Positions 1 to 6,506 of a stretch of DNA of 16,941 nt are shown here, in pieces. Positions within the stretch are counted from its first letter, which is position 1. Each line of letters starts with the position of its first letter. The stretch is taken from NCBI GenBank assembly GCA_045631425.1, contig JAZQUR010000104.1, positions 1 through 16,941 on the forward strand, in the 5' to 3' direction. Source of the stretch: Treponema_I sp045631425. GTDB lineage: Bacteria > Spirochaetota > Spirochaetia > Treponematales > Treponemataceae. A model generated the notes under the pieces. The model saw nothing but the letters and a program-made list of their open reading frames with translations, ran no database searches and was not told the DNA's origin. Position numbers and translations under genes: made by a program.

Positions 1-4
1 GGGG

Positions 5-61
5 TTTTAGGGGGAAGGGAAACTAATGACTCGAAAAAAGGAGTTTCCCTTCCCCCTAAAA
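5..61. repeat. Perfect 20-bp inverted repeat (hairpin)
   Basis: The left arm at 5-24 is exactly the reverse complement of the right arm at 42-61, with a 17-base spacer. The arms are built of G-runs and C-runs flanked by TTTT and AAAA. Neither orientation has a T-run directly after the stem, so it is not a textbook intrinsic terminator, although it may end transcription of a gene outside the window. It could also be a dispersed intergenic repeat. Confidence 0.8.
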
Positions 62-67
62 GTTTAC

Positions 68-83
68 CAGCTTTTCAAAGCTG
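68..83. repeat. Short 7-bp hairpin with 2-nt loop
   Basis: CAGCTTT at 68-74 and AAAGCTG at 77-83 are perfect complements around a TC spacer. It lies just after the larger 5-61 inverted repeat and may belong to the same intergenic element. No function can be read from the sequence. Confidence 0.4.
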
Positions 84-140
84 ACTCCTCCCAAAGTATT
101 GGGAATAAATTTGATTATTATAAAATTCTAATTGTTTTAT

Positions 141-186
141 AACATTTTCAAAAATGTTTGACATTTTTCCCTCATTATCTTGTATG
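141..186 (+). promoter_or_regulatory. Possible promoter of the S41 protease gene, with overlapping palindromes
   Basis: A perfect -35 box TTGACA sits at 158-163, but the hexamer 17 bases on (181-186, TGTATG) is a poor -10 match. Two overlapping AT-rich palindromes cover the -35 region: 8-bp arms at 141-148 and 151-158, and 7-bp arms at 151-157 and 161-167, sharing AAAATGT half-sites. They could be an operator, but AT-rich palindromes arise easily by chance in DNA of this composition. Confidence 0.3.
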
Positions 187-214
187 CCATAATTAAATGA
201 GCTAAAATATACAT

Positions 215-1693
215 ATGACTAAAAGAAACAAAATAATATTAGTTGCACTTTGCATTTTTGCAGCTCTTGTAGTTTTTATTGCACCAGCTGCTTGTGCTTC
301 AAAAGTGGAAACTACAGACAAAACAGAATTACAAAAACTTCAAGAATCAAAACAATATCTTGAATTGATAAATGCGGTATACAATTACGTTTTACAAAAT
401 TATGTTGACGATGTTGATCCAGAAACACTTTACCGTGGTGCCATGGAAGGTATCTTAAACTCTTTGGATGATCCATACACAACATATTTGGACTTGTCTC
501 AACAACGTAGCATTTCAGACACAACAGAAGGCCAGTTTGGTGGCGTTGGGCTTACAATCACAAAAACTGATTACATCGAAGTTACAAATCCTTTGGAAGG
601 AACTCCGGGATGGAAAGCTGGCGTTCAAATCGGCGACAAAATCATCAAAATTGGCGATGTTGATACAAAGGACTTAATTCTAGAAGATGCTGTTTCACTT
701 TTGCGAGGGGACCCGGGAACTGATGTAGAAATCACTGTTCGTCGCGGTGATTCTATGGAATTTAACGTGGTTTTAACTCGTGCTTTGATTGAAGTGCCAA
801 CTGTAAAATCTGGCTACATCGAAGAAGCACCGGGAAAAACAGCTTTTATCAGAATTATTGAATTTACACCATTAACAGCTAGTAGAGTTCAAGAATCTCT
901 AGATTATTTTATGGAAACAGGCTTTACATCACTAATTATCGATTTACGGGATAATCCAGGGGGAGTACTTTCTGGGGTTGAAGAAGTTGCAGATAAATTT
1001 ATTGATGAGGGTGTAATTGTTTCAACTCGTGGACGAAAATCTTATTATTCAGATGCATTTTATGCTAGCCCAAAAAACACAACAATGCCAAAAAATATTC
1101 CGATTGTAGTGTTGATAAATGCCGGTTCGGCTTCTGCAGCTGAAATTTTGGCTGGAGCACTAAAGGATACACAAGCTGCTTATCTTGTGGGAACAAATAC
1201 TTATGGAAAAGGCTCTGTTCAAGAACCTCGTGGACTTCCTTACGAAGATGGTATGAAAATCACTATTGCAAAATATTACACTCCATCTGGGGCAAATATC
1301 GACAAAATCGGAATTCCACCAGACGAAGAAGTAAAACTTCCAGGTGTTTCTGAAGAAGAGCAACAAATCTACGTTGATTTAATGAACAGCAACAAGATTT
1401 ATGATTTTGCAAATGAGCATGAAAATGTTACAGAAGCAGAAATCAGTAAGTTTGCTGAAGAACTTTACAAAGATTATCCACTTGATAAACAAGTTTTGCG
1501 CCGACTAGTTAGAATTTACTCAGTTACTGGGGAAATTTTCTATGATTTGGATTACGATACCCAACTTCAACGTGCTATCGAAATCGTAAATAGCAAAGAT
1601 TTTTACGACTTGCTAAAAAATACAAAAACCTTAAAAGAAATCGAAGAAGAAAAAGCTTTGGAAGAATCTGAAGCTGAAAATAGCGAAAACTAA
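215..1693 (+). CDS. S41 family C-terminal processing peptidase (CtpA/Prc type)
   Basis: A carboxyl-terminal processing serine protease of 492 residues, expected to act in the periplasm on envelope proteins. Residues 8-25 are a hydrophobic export signal or anchor, ending in an Ala/Cys-rich stretch. A PDZ domain spans about 100-190 (GGVGLTI near 109-115, GVQIGDKI near 136-143). The S41 catalytic core follows: the GSASAAE motif gives the nucleophile Ser307, and YGKGSVQ gives the general-base Lys332, 25 residues on as in E. coli Prc. The DLRDNPGG segment (243-250) is also typical. About 120 residues follow the core, ending in an acidic Glu-rich tail. The start has no strong Shine-Dalgarno sequence. 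Its stop overlaps the rsmE start by one base, so the two are probably translationally coupled. Family assignment is firm; the substrate is unknown. Confidence 0.95.
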   Translation: MTKRNKIILVALCIFAALVVFIAPAACASKVETTDKTELQKLQESKQYLELINAVYNYVLQNYVDDVDPETLYRGAMEGILNSLDDPYTTYLDLSQQRSISDTTEGQFGGVGLTITKTDYIEVTNPLEGTPGWKAGVQIGDKIIKIGDVDTKDLILEDAVSLLRGDPGTDVEITVRRGDSMEFNVVLTRALIEVPTVKSGYIEEAPGKTAFIRIIEFTPLTASRVQESLDYFMETGFTSLIIDLRDNPGGVLSGVEEVADKFIDEGVIVSTRGRKSYYSDAFYASPKNTTMPKNIPIVVLINAGSASAAEILAGALKDTQAAYLVGTNTYGKGSVQEPRGLPYEDGMKITIAKYYTPSGANIDKIGIPPDEEVKLPGVSEEEQQIYVDLMNSNKIYDFANEHENVTEAEISKFAEELYKDYPLDKQVLRRLVRIYSVTGEIFYDLDYDTQLQRAIEIVNSKDFYDLLKNTKTLKEIEEEKALEESEAENSEN

Positions 1694-2496
1694 TGAGACA
1701 ATTTATCTTTAATGGGAAAACAGAAAAAAACGGCTCGATTGTTGTATCTGGAAAAGATTACAAATATTTGATGAATGTTTTGCGGCTAAAAATCAATGAC
1801 AAAATTGATGTTCGGCTAAAAAACGGAAATCTCGAGTTGATGGAAATCATTCGCTGTGACGGAAAAACCACTTTGCTTAAGCCAATCCCTCGAGAAAACT
1901 CGGCAGTAACTCAGGGCGTTTCCGCTTTCGACCTTTCCCATGAGTCAAATTTTGCCACACAAAGAGAATTCTGGCTTTTTCAGTTTATGCCAAAGCCTCA
2001 AAAAATGGATTTAATTATTCGTCAGGCAACAGAATGTGGTGTGGCAGTAATTGTTCCCATTGTAAGTGAGTTTTCTGTAAGCCAAGAAGGCAAAGGCCGT
2101 CTTGAACGCTGGGAAAGGATTGTAAAAGAAGCTCGGCAACAATGCGGCTCTCCTGTAGCAACCCGAGTTTTGGAACCTGTTTCAGTGGAGGAAGCTGAAA
2201 ATCTCTGGAGTGACATAACCCAAGAAAAACGGGCTTTTATCTTGCACGAAGATCCAGAAAAAGGAGTTTCTCTTTTAGATGGAGTTTTTTCCGAAAATAA
2301 GATATTATCCAAAGACGTGAAAAAAATTGCTCTTGCAGTTGGATGTGAAGGTGGTTTTTCTAGCAAAGAATTTGATGTACTAAATCAAGTTGGATTTTTA
2401 CCTTTGCATTTTAATACAAATGTTTTACGTGCAGAAACTGCTGCATTATATGGACTTGCAGTTTTGCAACAAAGTTTTGAAATGTTTTGCAAATAA
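1693..2496 (+). CDS. rsmE: 16S rRNA (uracil(1498)-N(3))-methyltransferase RsmE
   Basis: A SPOUT-class methyltransferase that uses S-adenosylmethionine to methylate N3 of U1498 in 16S rRNA; cytoplasmic. At 267 residues it is slightly longer than usual. The N-terminal PUA-like RNA-binding domain covers about 1-70. Hallmarks of the knotted catalytic domain are KPQKMDLIIRQATECGV (101-117), EARQQCGSP (146-154), AVGCEGGFSSKE (215-226) and VLRAETA (244-250). The usual GPEGGF loop reads GCEGGF here, a mild variant. The ATG overlaps the stop codon of the preceding protease gene (TAATGA), so no separate ribosome-binding site is needed. The pairing with a protease looks like simple operon membership rather than a shared pathway. 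Confidence 0.94.
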   Translation: MRQFIFNGKTEKNGSIVVSGKDYKYLMNVLRLKINDKIDVRLKNGNLELMEIIRCDGKTTLLKPIPRENSAVTQGVSAFDLSHESNFATQREFWLFQFMPKPQKMDLIIRQATECGVAVIVPIVSEFSVSQEGKGRLERWERIVKEARQQCGSPVATRVLEPVSVEEAENLWSDITQEKRAFILHEDPEKGVSLLDGVFSENKILSKDVKKIALAVGCEGGFSSKEFDVLNQVGFLPLHFNTNVLRAETAALYGLAVLQQSFEMFCK

Positions 2497-2510
2497 AAAA
2501 AGGAAGCATT

Positions 2511-3260
2511 ATGGACAAGTTATTAGAAAGAATTGAATTATTAGGAGTTCCGGTAGACGTTGTAAAACCAGAAAACATGGAAAAAGTGTTATTTTCACTT
2601 CATGAACAAGCTGGAATCAAACAAATTGTTTTTATCACTGTTTGGGATTTGCTCAAAGCTAAAAGAAATGCAACATATATGAACTGTCTAAAAAATGCAG
2701 CTTTAGTTTTGCCAACATCAAAAAGCTTGGTAAAAGGTGCAAAATTCCTAAAATTGCCAGTTCCAGAAAGATATAATCCATTTACAACAATTATTTCTCT
2801 AATGACATTTTTAGAAACACGATATAAGTCTTTGTATCTTCTTGGTGGCCACAAAGGCTCTCTAATGGATTCTGAAAAAAATATCCGTTCTACATATCCG
2901 GGATTGCAAATTGTTGGTCGTTATGTGGGATATTTTCCAAAATCCGTGGAAAAAGATGTTGTATCAGCAATTTATAAAGCAAATCCATCTTTAGTTTTAG
3001 TAAGCGAAGGAATAAAAAAAGGTGAAAAATGGATTTACGACAGACGAAATCAATTTGGTTCAAGTATTTTCATTTATAACAAAGATATTTTAAATATTTT
3101 CTCATTACGAAAAAAACGAGTGCCAAAAGAAACATTCCAAAAAGGAAACGAAATTTGGTACGAAATTTTTCATAATCCTGTAAAGATTTTCCTAGTATTC
3201 CCATTTATTTGGTATAAAATTTTGTTAATTTGTAACCGACTTTTTAAAAAGAATAAGTAA
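2511..3260 (+). CDS. WecG/TagA/CpsF-like glycosyltransferase homologue with degenerate active site
   Basis: 249 residues from the ATG at 2511, chosen over the in-frame ATG at 2487 because AAAAGGAAG lies just upstream and 2487 would overlap rsmE. Family features include LYLLGG (108-113), YPGLQIVGRYVGYF (129-142) and the VPERY segment (84-88). Family members transfer N-acetylmannosaminuronic acid or ManNAc from UDP-sugars to lipid-linked precursors. The residues expected to do chemistry are missing: the TPN motif reads TVW (43-45), the catalytic VPDG Asp reads LPTS (67-70), and GxPKQExW reads EGIKKGEKW (166-174). A hydrophobic C-terminal stretch (about 225-242) followed by lysines suggests membrane association. 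It is either a divergent transferase or a pseudoenzyme. It lies 14 bases after rsmE, probably in the same operon. Confidence 0.75.
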   Translation: MDKLLERIELLGVPVDVVKPENMEKVLFSLHEQAGIKQIVFITVWDLLKAKRNATYMNCLKNAALVLPTSKSLVKGAKFLKLPVPERYNPFTTIISLMTFLETRYKSLYLLGGHKGSLMDSEKNIRSTYPGLQIVGRYVGYFPKSVEKDVVSAIYKANPSLVLVSEGIKKGEKWIYDRRNQFGSSIFIYNKDILNIFSLRKKRVPKETFQKGNEIWYEIFHNPVKIFLVFPFIWYKILLICNRLFKKNK

Positions 3261-3337
3261 CACTGCGATTACTATTCTTTAAACATCTCTACTTTTCGTA
3301 GTGCTACTGTTTGAAAAAACTTTGTTTTGGGGGCACT

Positions 3338-4444
3338 ATGAAAGGTGAAAAAATTGATTGTTTAGTTTACTCGGTATCAAATTCTTGCACTGTTTTTTGT
3401 TCGTTTTTGGAAAATAGGTCTATTTCCTTCCTTGTAAAAACTCAGTTTGATGAAGCAGATTTTTTTGATGATGTAAAAATCATTTTTGTAGATTTTTCAT
3501 TTTTATGTGCCTTTGATTTTTCCATTATCGCTAAAATTCGGAAAAAGTTTTTATCATCAATTATTTATGTGATTTCTGACGAAGATTCAGCTTGTTTTGC
3601 TGTTCAAACTATGAAACTTGGGGCTGATGATTATTTGGTTTTGCCACTTAACGAAAATTTTTTTTACAAAAAAATAGAAAAACACTTATTATCATCTGCT
3701 GTAAATACAACTGAAGATTTAATCCCTGAATTTATAGGAAAAAATCCCAAAATCCTTGATATGAAAAAGCAAATTATCAAGTTTGCATCAACTGATTTGC
3801 CTGTTTTGATTTTGGGTGAAACTGGAACTGGGAAATCTTTTTTAGCAAAAATAATCCACAAATATTCTAAAATTGCTAAAAATCCTTTTTGTGAGGAAAA
3901 TATGGCTGTAATTCCAGAATCTTTGGCAGAACCCTTGTTGTTTGGCGCAAAAAAAGGGATTTATACTGGTGCTGAAAATCATTTAGGATTGGTAGCGGCT
4001 GCAAATACGGGAACTTTATTTTTAGACGAAATTACAGAGGCTTCTATCGGAATTCAAGCAAAACTTTTGCGAGTGATTTCTGAAAAACTTTACAAGCCCT
4101 TAGGTGGAACAGTTGATAAAAAAGCGGATATTCGTTTGATAACTGCCTCCAATGCGAATTTGAAAAAATCCATAGAAAACAAAACTTTTCGAGAAGATTT
4201 ATATTATCGCATAAACGCTTTAACTATAAAACTCCCTTCATTATCAGAAAGAAAAGATGACATTCCATTATTAATTCAGTATTTTGTAGAAAAGTACAAA
4301 AAAGAAATAACTTTTGATGCTATAAGGTTTCTTGAAAACTACGAATGTAAGGGAAATGTGCGAGAATTAGAATCAATATTAAGAAGAGCGAGTTATCTTT
4401 GTTCAAATAATACGATAAAAAAAGAAGATTTATTTTTTTGCTAA
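3338..4444 (+). CDS. Sigma-54 activator-like AAA+ protein with degenerate receiver and no DNA-binding domain
   Basis: 368 residues from the ATG at 3338, which follows a GGGGG ribosome-binding site; a TTG at 3311 is also in frame but lacks one. Residues 6-118 resemble a response-regulator receiver: Asp52 sits at the phospho-acceptor position, but the N-terminal acidic pair is absent and the conserved Lys-Pro reads Leu-Pro (102-103). The AAA+ domain has Walker A GETGTGKS (160-167), Walker B TLFLDE (226-231), arginines R285 and R291, and GNVREL (339-344). The sigma-54 contact loop GAFTGA reads GIYTGA (207-212). The protein stops right after the AAA+ domain, so the usual Fis-type helix-turn-helix is missing. 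Such proteins can activate RNA polymerase from solution, as with Helicobacter FlgR. No partner kinase lies nearby. Long A and T runs occur in the gene. Confidence 0.85.
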   Translation: MKGEKIDCLVYSVSNSCTVFCSFLENRSISFLVKTQFDEADFFDDVKIIFVDFSFLCAFDFSIIAKIRKKFLSSIIYVISDEDSACFAVQTMKLGADDYLVLPLNENFFYKKIEKHLLSSAVNTTEDLIPEFIGKNPKILDMKKQIIKFASTDLPVLILGETGTGKSFLAKIIHKYSKIAKNPFCEENMAVIPESLAEPLLFGAKKGIYTGAENHLGLVAAANTGTLFLDEITEASIGIQAKLLRVISEKLYKPLGGTVDKKADIRLITASNANLKKSIENKTFREDLYYRINALTIKLPSLSERKDDIPLLIQYFVEKYKKEITFDAIRFLENYECKGNVRELESILRRASYLCSNNTIKKEDLFFC

Positions 4445-4459
4445 AATAGTGGCTTTTTT

Positions 4460-4517
4460 CTTTGTAATTTATACAAAATGTAGTACAATTAAAGATAGTA
4501 GTTATAAAATTACAAAG
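4460..4517. repeat. 11-bp perfect inverted repeat bracketing the malQ promoter
   Basis: CTTTGTAATTT at 4460-4470 and AAATTACAAAG at 4507-4517 are exact reverse complements 36 bases apart. One arm covers the -35 box and the other lies just past the likely transcription start, touching the palindrome at 4515-4532. It may be a pair of regulator-binding half-sites or a weak hairpin. Confidence 0.45.
4462..4489 (+). promoter_or_regulatory. Probable sigma-70-type promoter for malQ and the GH13 gene
   Basis: TTGTAA at 4462-4467 and TACAAT at 4484-4489 are separated by 16 bases, with TG at 4479-4480. This would start transcription near 4496, about 57 bases before the malQ ATG. It is the only good promoter seen between the AAA+ gene and malQ. 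Confidence 0.55.
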
Positions 4518-4532
4518 TAAAACGGTTTACTT
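4515..4532. promoter_or_regulatory. LacI-type operator candidate upstream of malQ
   Basis: AAGTAAAACGGTTTACTT is an 18-bp palindrome centred on CG, with 8 of 9 base pairs matching (only 4522/4525 mismatch). A central CpG flanked by A-run and T-run half-sites is the signature of LacI/GalR-family operators. It lies about 20-35 bases after the likely transcription start and before the ribosome-binding site, where a bound repressor would block elongation. A maltodextrin-responsive MalR-like regulator would make sense, but none is encoded in the window. Confidence 0.5.
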
Positions 4533-4552
4533 ATTCTAAATTGAGGTGCTAT

Positions 4553-6490
4553 ATGAAGTATACAGGAACAGCGATTCCTCTAGGTGCAATCAAAACAAAA
4601 AAAAGTGTTGGTTGTGGTGAATTTCAAGATTTGATTCCATTTGCGGATTTATGTAAAAAATCAGGTATAAAAATTATCCAACTTCTACCTGTAAATGATA
4701 CTGGAACAGAAAGTTCTCCATATAGTGCATTGTCAGCATTTGCTTTACATCCTCTTTATGTAACATTGGAAAAACTTACTGAAGATGAGGCAATCGTTGC
4801 AAAAATCAAAAAACTTAGAAAAAAATATAAAGATTTTCAACGTTTTCCATACAAGGATTTACGCCAAGACAAGCTTGCTCTTTTGAGAGAAATCTTTGCA
4901 TCAAAAAAAGATGAAATCGCCGCTTCTGGAGAAATTTCAGCATGGCTTTCTGAAAATCCTTGGGTAAAAGAATACGCTGTGTTCATGAACCTAAAAGACG
5001 ACAATAACGAAGCATCTTACAAACAATGGCCAGAGTATAAAGATGTTGATGCAAAAAAAATCCAAGATCTTTGGGATTGTAAAGAAACAAAAGAAAAGCA
5101 TTTATTCTTTGTATGGCTTCAATACAATCTAGATAAACAATTTGCAGAAGCAGCTGCTTATGTTCGTTCTCTCGGAATTATGCTAAAAGGCGACATCCCA
5201 ATTATGATGAACGAGGACTCTACAGATGCTTGGGCAAACAAAGATTTCTTCAATGACAGTTTACGAGCAGGTTCTCCTGTTGATAACGAAAATCCTACTG
5301 GACAAAACTGGGGATTCCCAACATATAACTGGAAAAATTTGGAAAAAGCAGATTATTCTTGGTGGAAAAATCGCTTAATTTGTGCATCAAAATATTATGA
5401 TATGTACAGAATTGACCACGTTCTAGGTTTCTTCCGAATTTGGGCAATTCCTCATGGAGAATGTACAGCTGTTTTAGGTCACACAGAACCATTTGAACCA
5501 ATCACAAAAGATGAACTTTACGGACTTGGTTTCAATGACGACAGAATCAAATGGCTTTTAAAACCTCACGTAGAAACACGCACAATCGAAGAAGTAAACA
5601 ACAACGATTACCTTGGAACTCACGGGCTTCTACAAAAAGTCATGGATAGAATTGGAAACGAAGAGCTTTGGTTATTCAAAGATTCTATCAAAACTGACCA
5701 AGATATTTGGGATTCTGATATTGAATCATACTACGTAAAAGAACGCTTAACACAAAAATGGCGTGATAGAATGCTTGTTGAAGTTGAAGGCGGATATTAT
5801 CCAATTTGGACATACACAAAAACAACAGCATGGAATAGCTTGAATAACGAAGAAAAGTTCCGTTTTACAGAGCTACTTGCAAAGAAAAATGAAAAAATGG
5901 ACAAACTTTGGGAACATCAAGCAAGAACAGTTTTGGGCGAATTAACATCAGCTACAAAAATGATTGCTTGTGCAGAAGACTTAGGTGCAAATATCGAATG
6001 TCTACCAGGTGTTCTTGGTGACTTGAACATTAACAGTTTGTGTGTTGTTCGTTGGAAGCGTGATTGGGAAAAACCTTCTCAACCATACTACGCTTTTGAG
6101 CACTACCCAGAAAAGAGTGTTGCAACTGCATCTGTACACGATTCTAGCACATTGAGAATTTGGTGGTGCACAGAAGGCGATGCACACGATTTCTTGCGTG
6201 CATTCCCAGCAGAAAATCCAAACATCAGAGTTGGTGAATACAATCCTGAAACTGCAAAATATATTTTGAAAAAGGTTGCAACTGCAAACAGTATGTTTGT
6301 TATCAACCCAATCCAAGATTTCTTAGGTCTTGTTGATAGATATTATGCAGAAGACATGGATTTAGAACGTGTAAATGTTCCTGGAAGTGTAAACGCATTT
6401 AACTGGACATACCGTTTGCCAGCAAATGTAGAAGATTTATTGAAAGATAAAGAACTAATCGCTGCAATTAAAGAAATTGCGAAAAGATAA
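4553..6490 (+). CDS. malQ: 4-alpha-glucanotransferase (amylomaltase), GH77, DPE2-like
   Basis: 645 residues; transfers alpha-1,4-glucan segments between maltodextrins and releases glucose; cytoplasmic. The ATG at 4553 follows GAGGTG at 4543-4548, preferred over the in-frame TTG at 4541. GH77 motifs: IIQLLPVND (41-49), SPYSALSAFALHPLY (55-69), GDIPIMMNEDSTDAWAN (213-229), the nucleophile Asp288 in YRIDHVLGFFR, the acid/base Glu475 in AEDLG, and the stabilising Asp530 in HDSST. The GQNWGFPTYNW segment (250-260) and a long insert between nucleophile and acid/base resemble plant and Bacteroidetes DPE2. The N-terminal CBM20 modules of plant DPE2 are absent. The GH13 gene begins 16 bases after its stop, so the two are almost certainly co-transcribed. 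Confidence 0.95.
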   Translation: MKYTGTAIPLGAIKTKKSVGCGEFQDLIPFADLCKKSGIKIIQLLPVNDTGTESSPYSALSAFALHPLYVTLEKLTEDEAIVAKIKKLRKKYKDFQRFPYKDLRQDKLALLREIFASKKDEIAASGEISAWLSENPWVKEYAVFMNLKDDNNEASYKQWPEYKDVDAKKIQDLWDCKETKEKHLFFVWLQYNLDKQFAEAAAYVRSLGIMLKGDIPIMMNEDSTDAWANKDFFNDSLRAGSPVDNENPTGQNWGFPTYNWKNLEKADYSWWKNRLICASKYYDMYRIDHVLGFFRIWAIPHGECTAVLGHTEPFEPITKDELYGLGFNDDRIKWLLKPHVETRTIEEVNNNDYLGTHGLLQKVMDRIGNEELWLFKDSIKTDQDIWDSDIESYYVKERLTQKWRDRMLVEVEGGYYPIWTYTKTTAWNSLNNEEKFRFTELLAKKNEKMDKLWEHQARTVLGELTSATKMIACAEDLGANIECLPGVLGDLNINSLCVVRWKRDWEKPSQPYYAFEHYPEKSVATASVHDSSTLRIWWCTEGDAHDFLRAFPAENPNIRVGEYNPETAKYILKKVATANSMFVINPIQDFLGLVDRYYAEDMDLERVNVPGSVNAFNWTYRLPANVEDLLKDKELIAAIKEIAKR

Positions 6491-6506
6491 AAGAAAGGAG
6501 AAATAA

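Noticed and set aside
215..310. Lipobox in the S41 protease signal
   Set aside because: The only Cys follows PAA, with Pro at -3, which does not fit even a relaxed spirochaetal lipobox; an ordinary signal peptide or anchor explains it.
2487..2510. Upstream ATG start of the WecG-like gene
   Set aside because: It lies within rsmE and lacks a ribosome-binding site, whereas the ATG at 2511 has AGGAAG just before it.
4445..4540. Lost helix-turn-helix of the AAA+ protein by a frameshift in the terminal T-run
   Set aside because: The bases after the stop hold a promoter and palindromes and are too few to encode a Fis-type domain in any frame.
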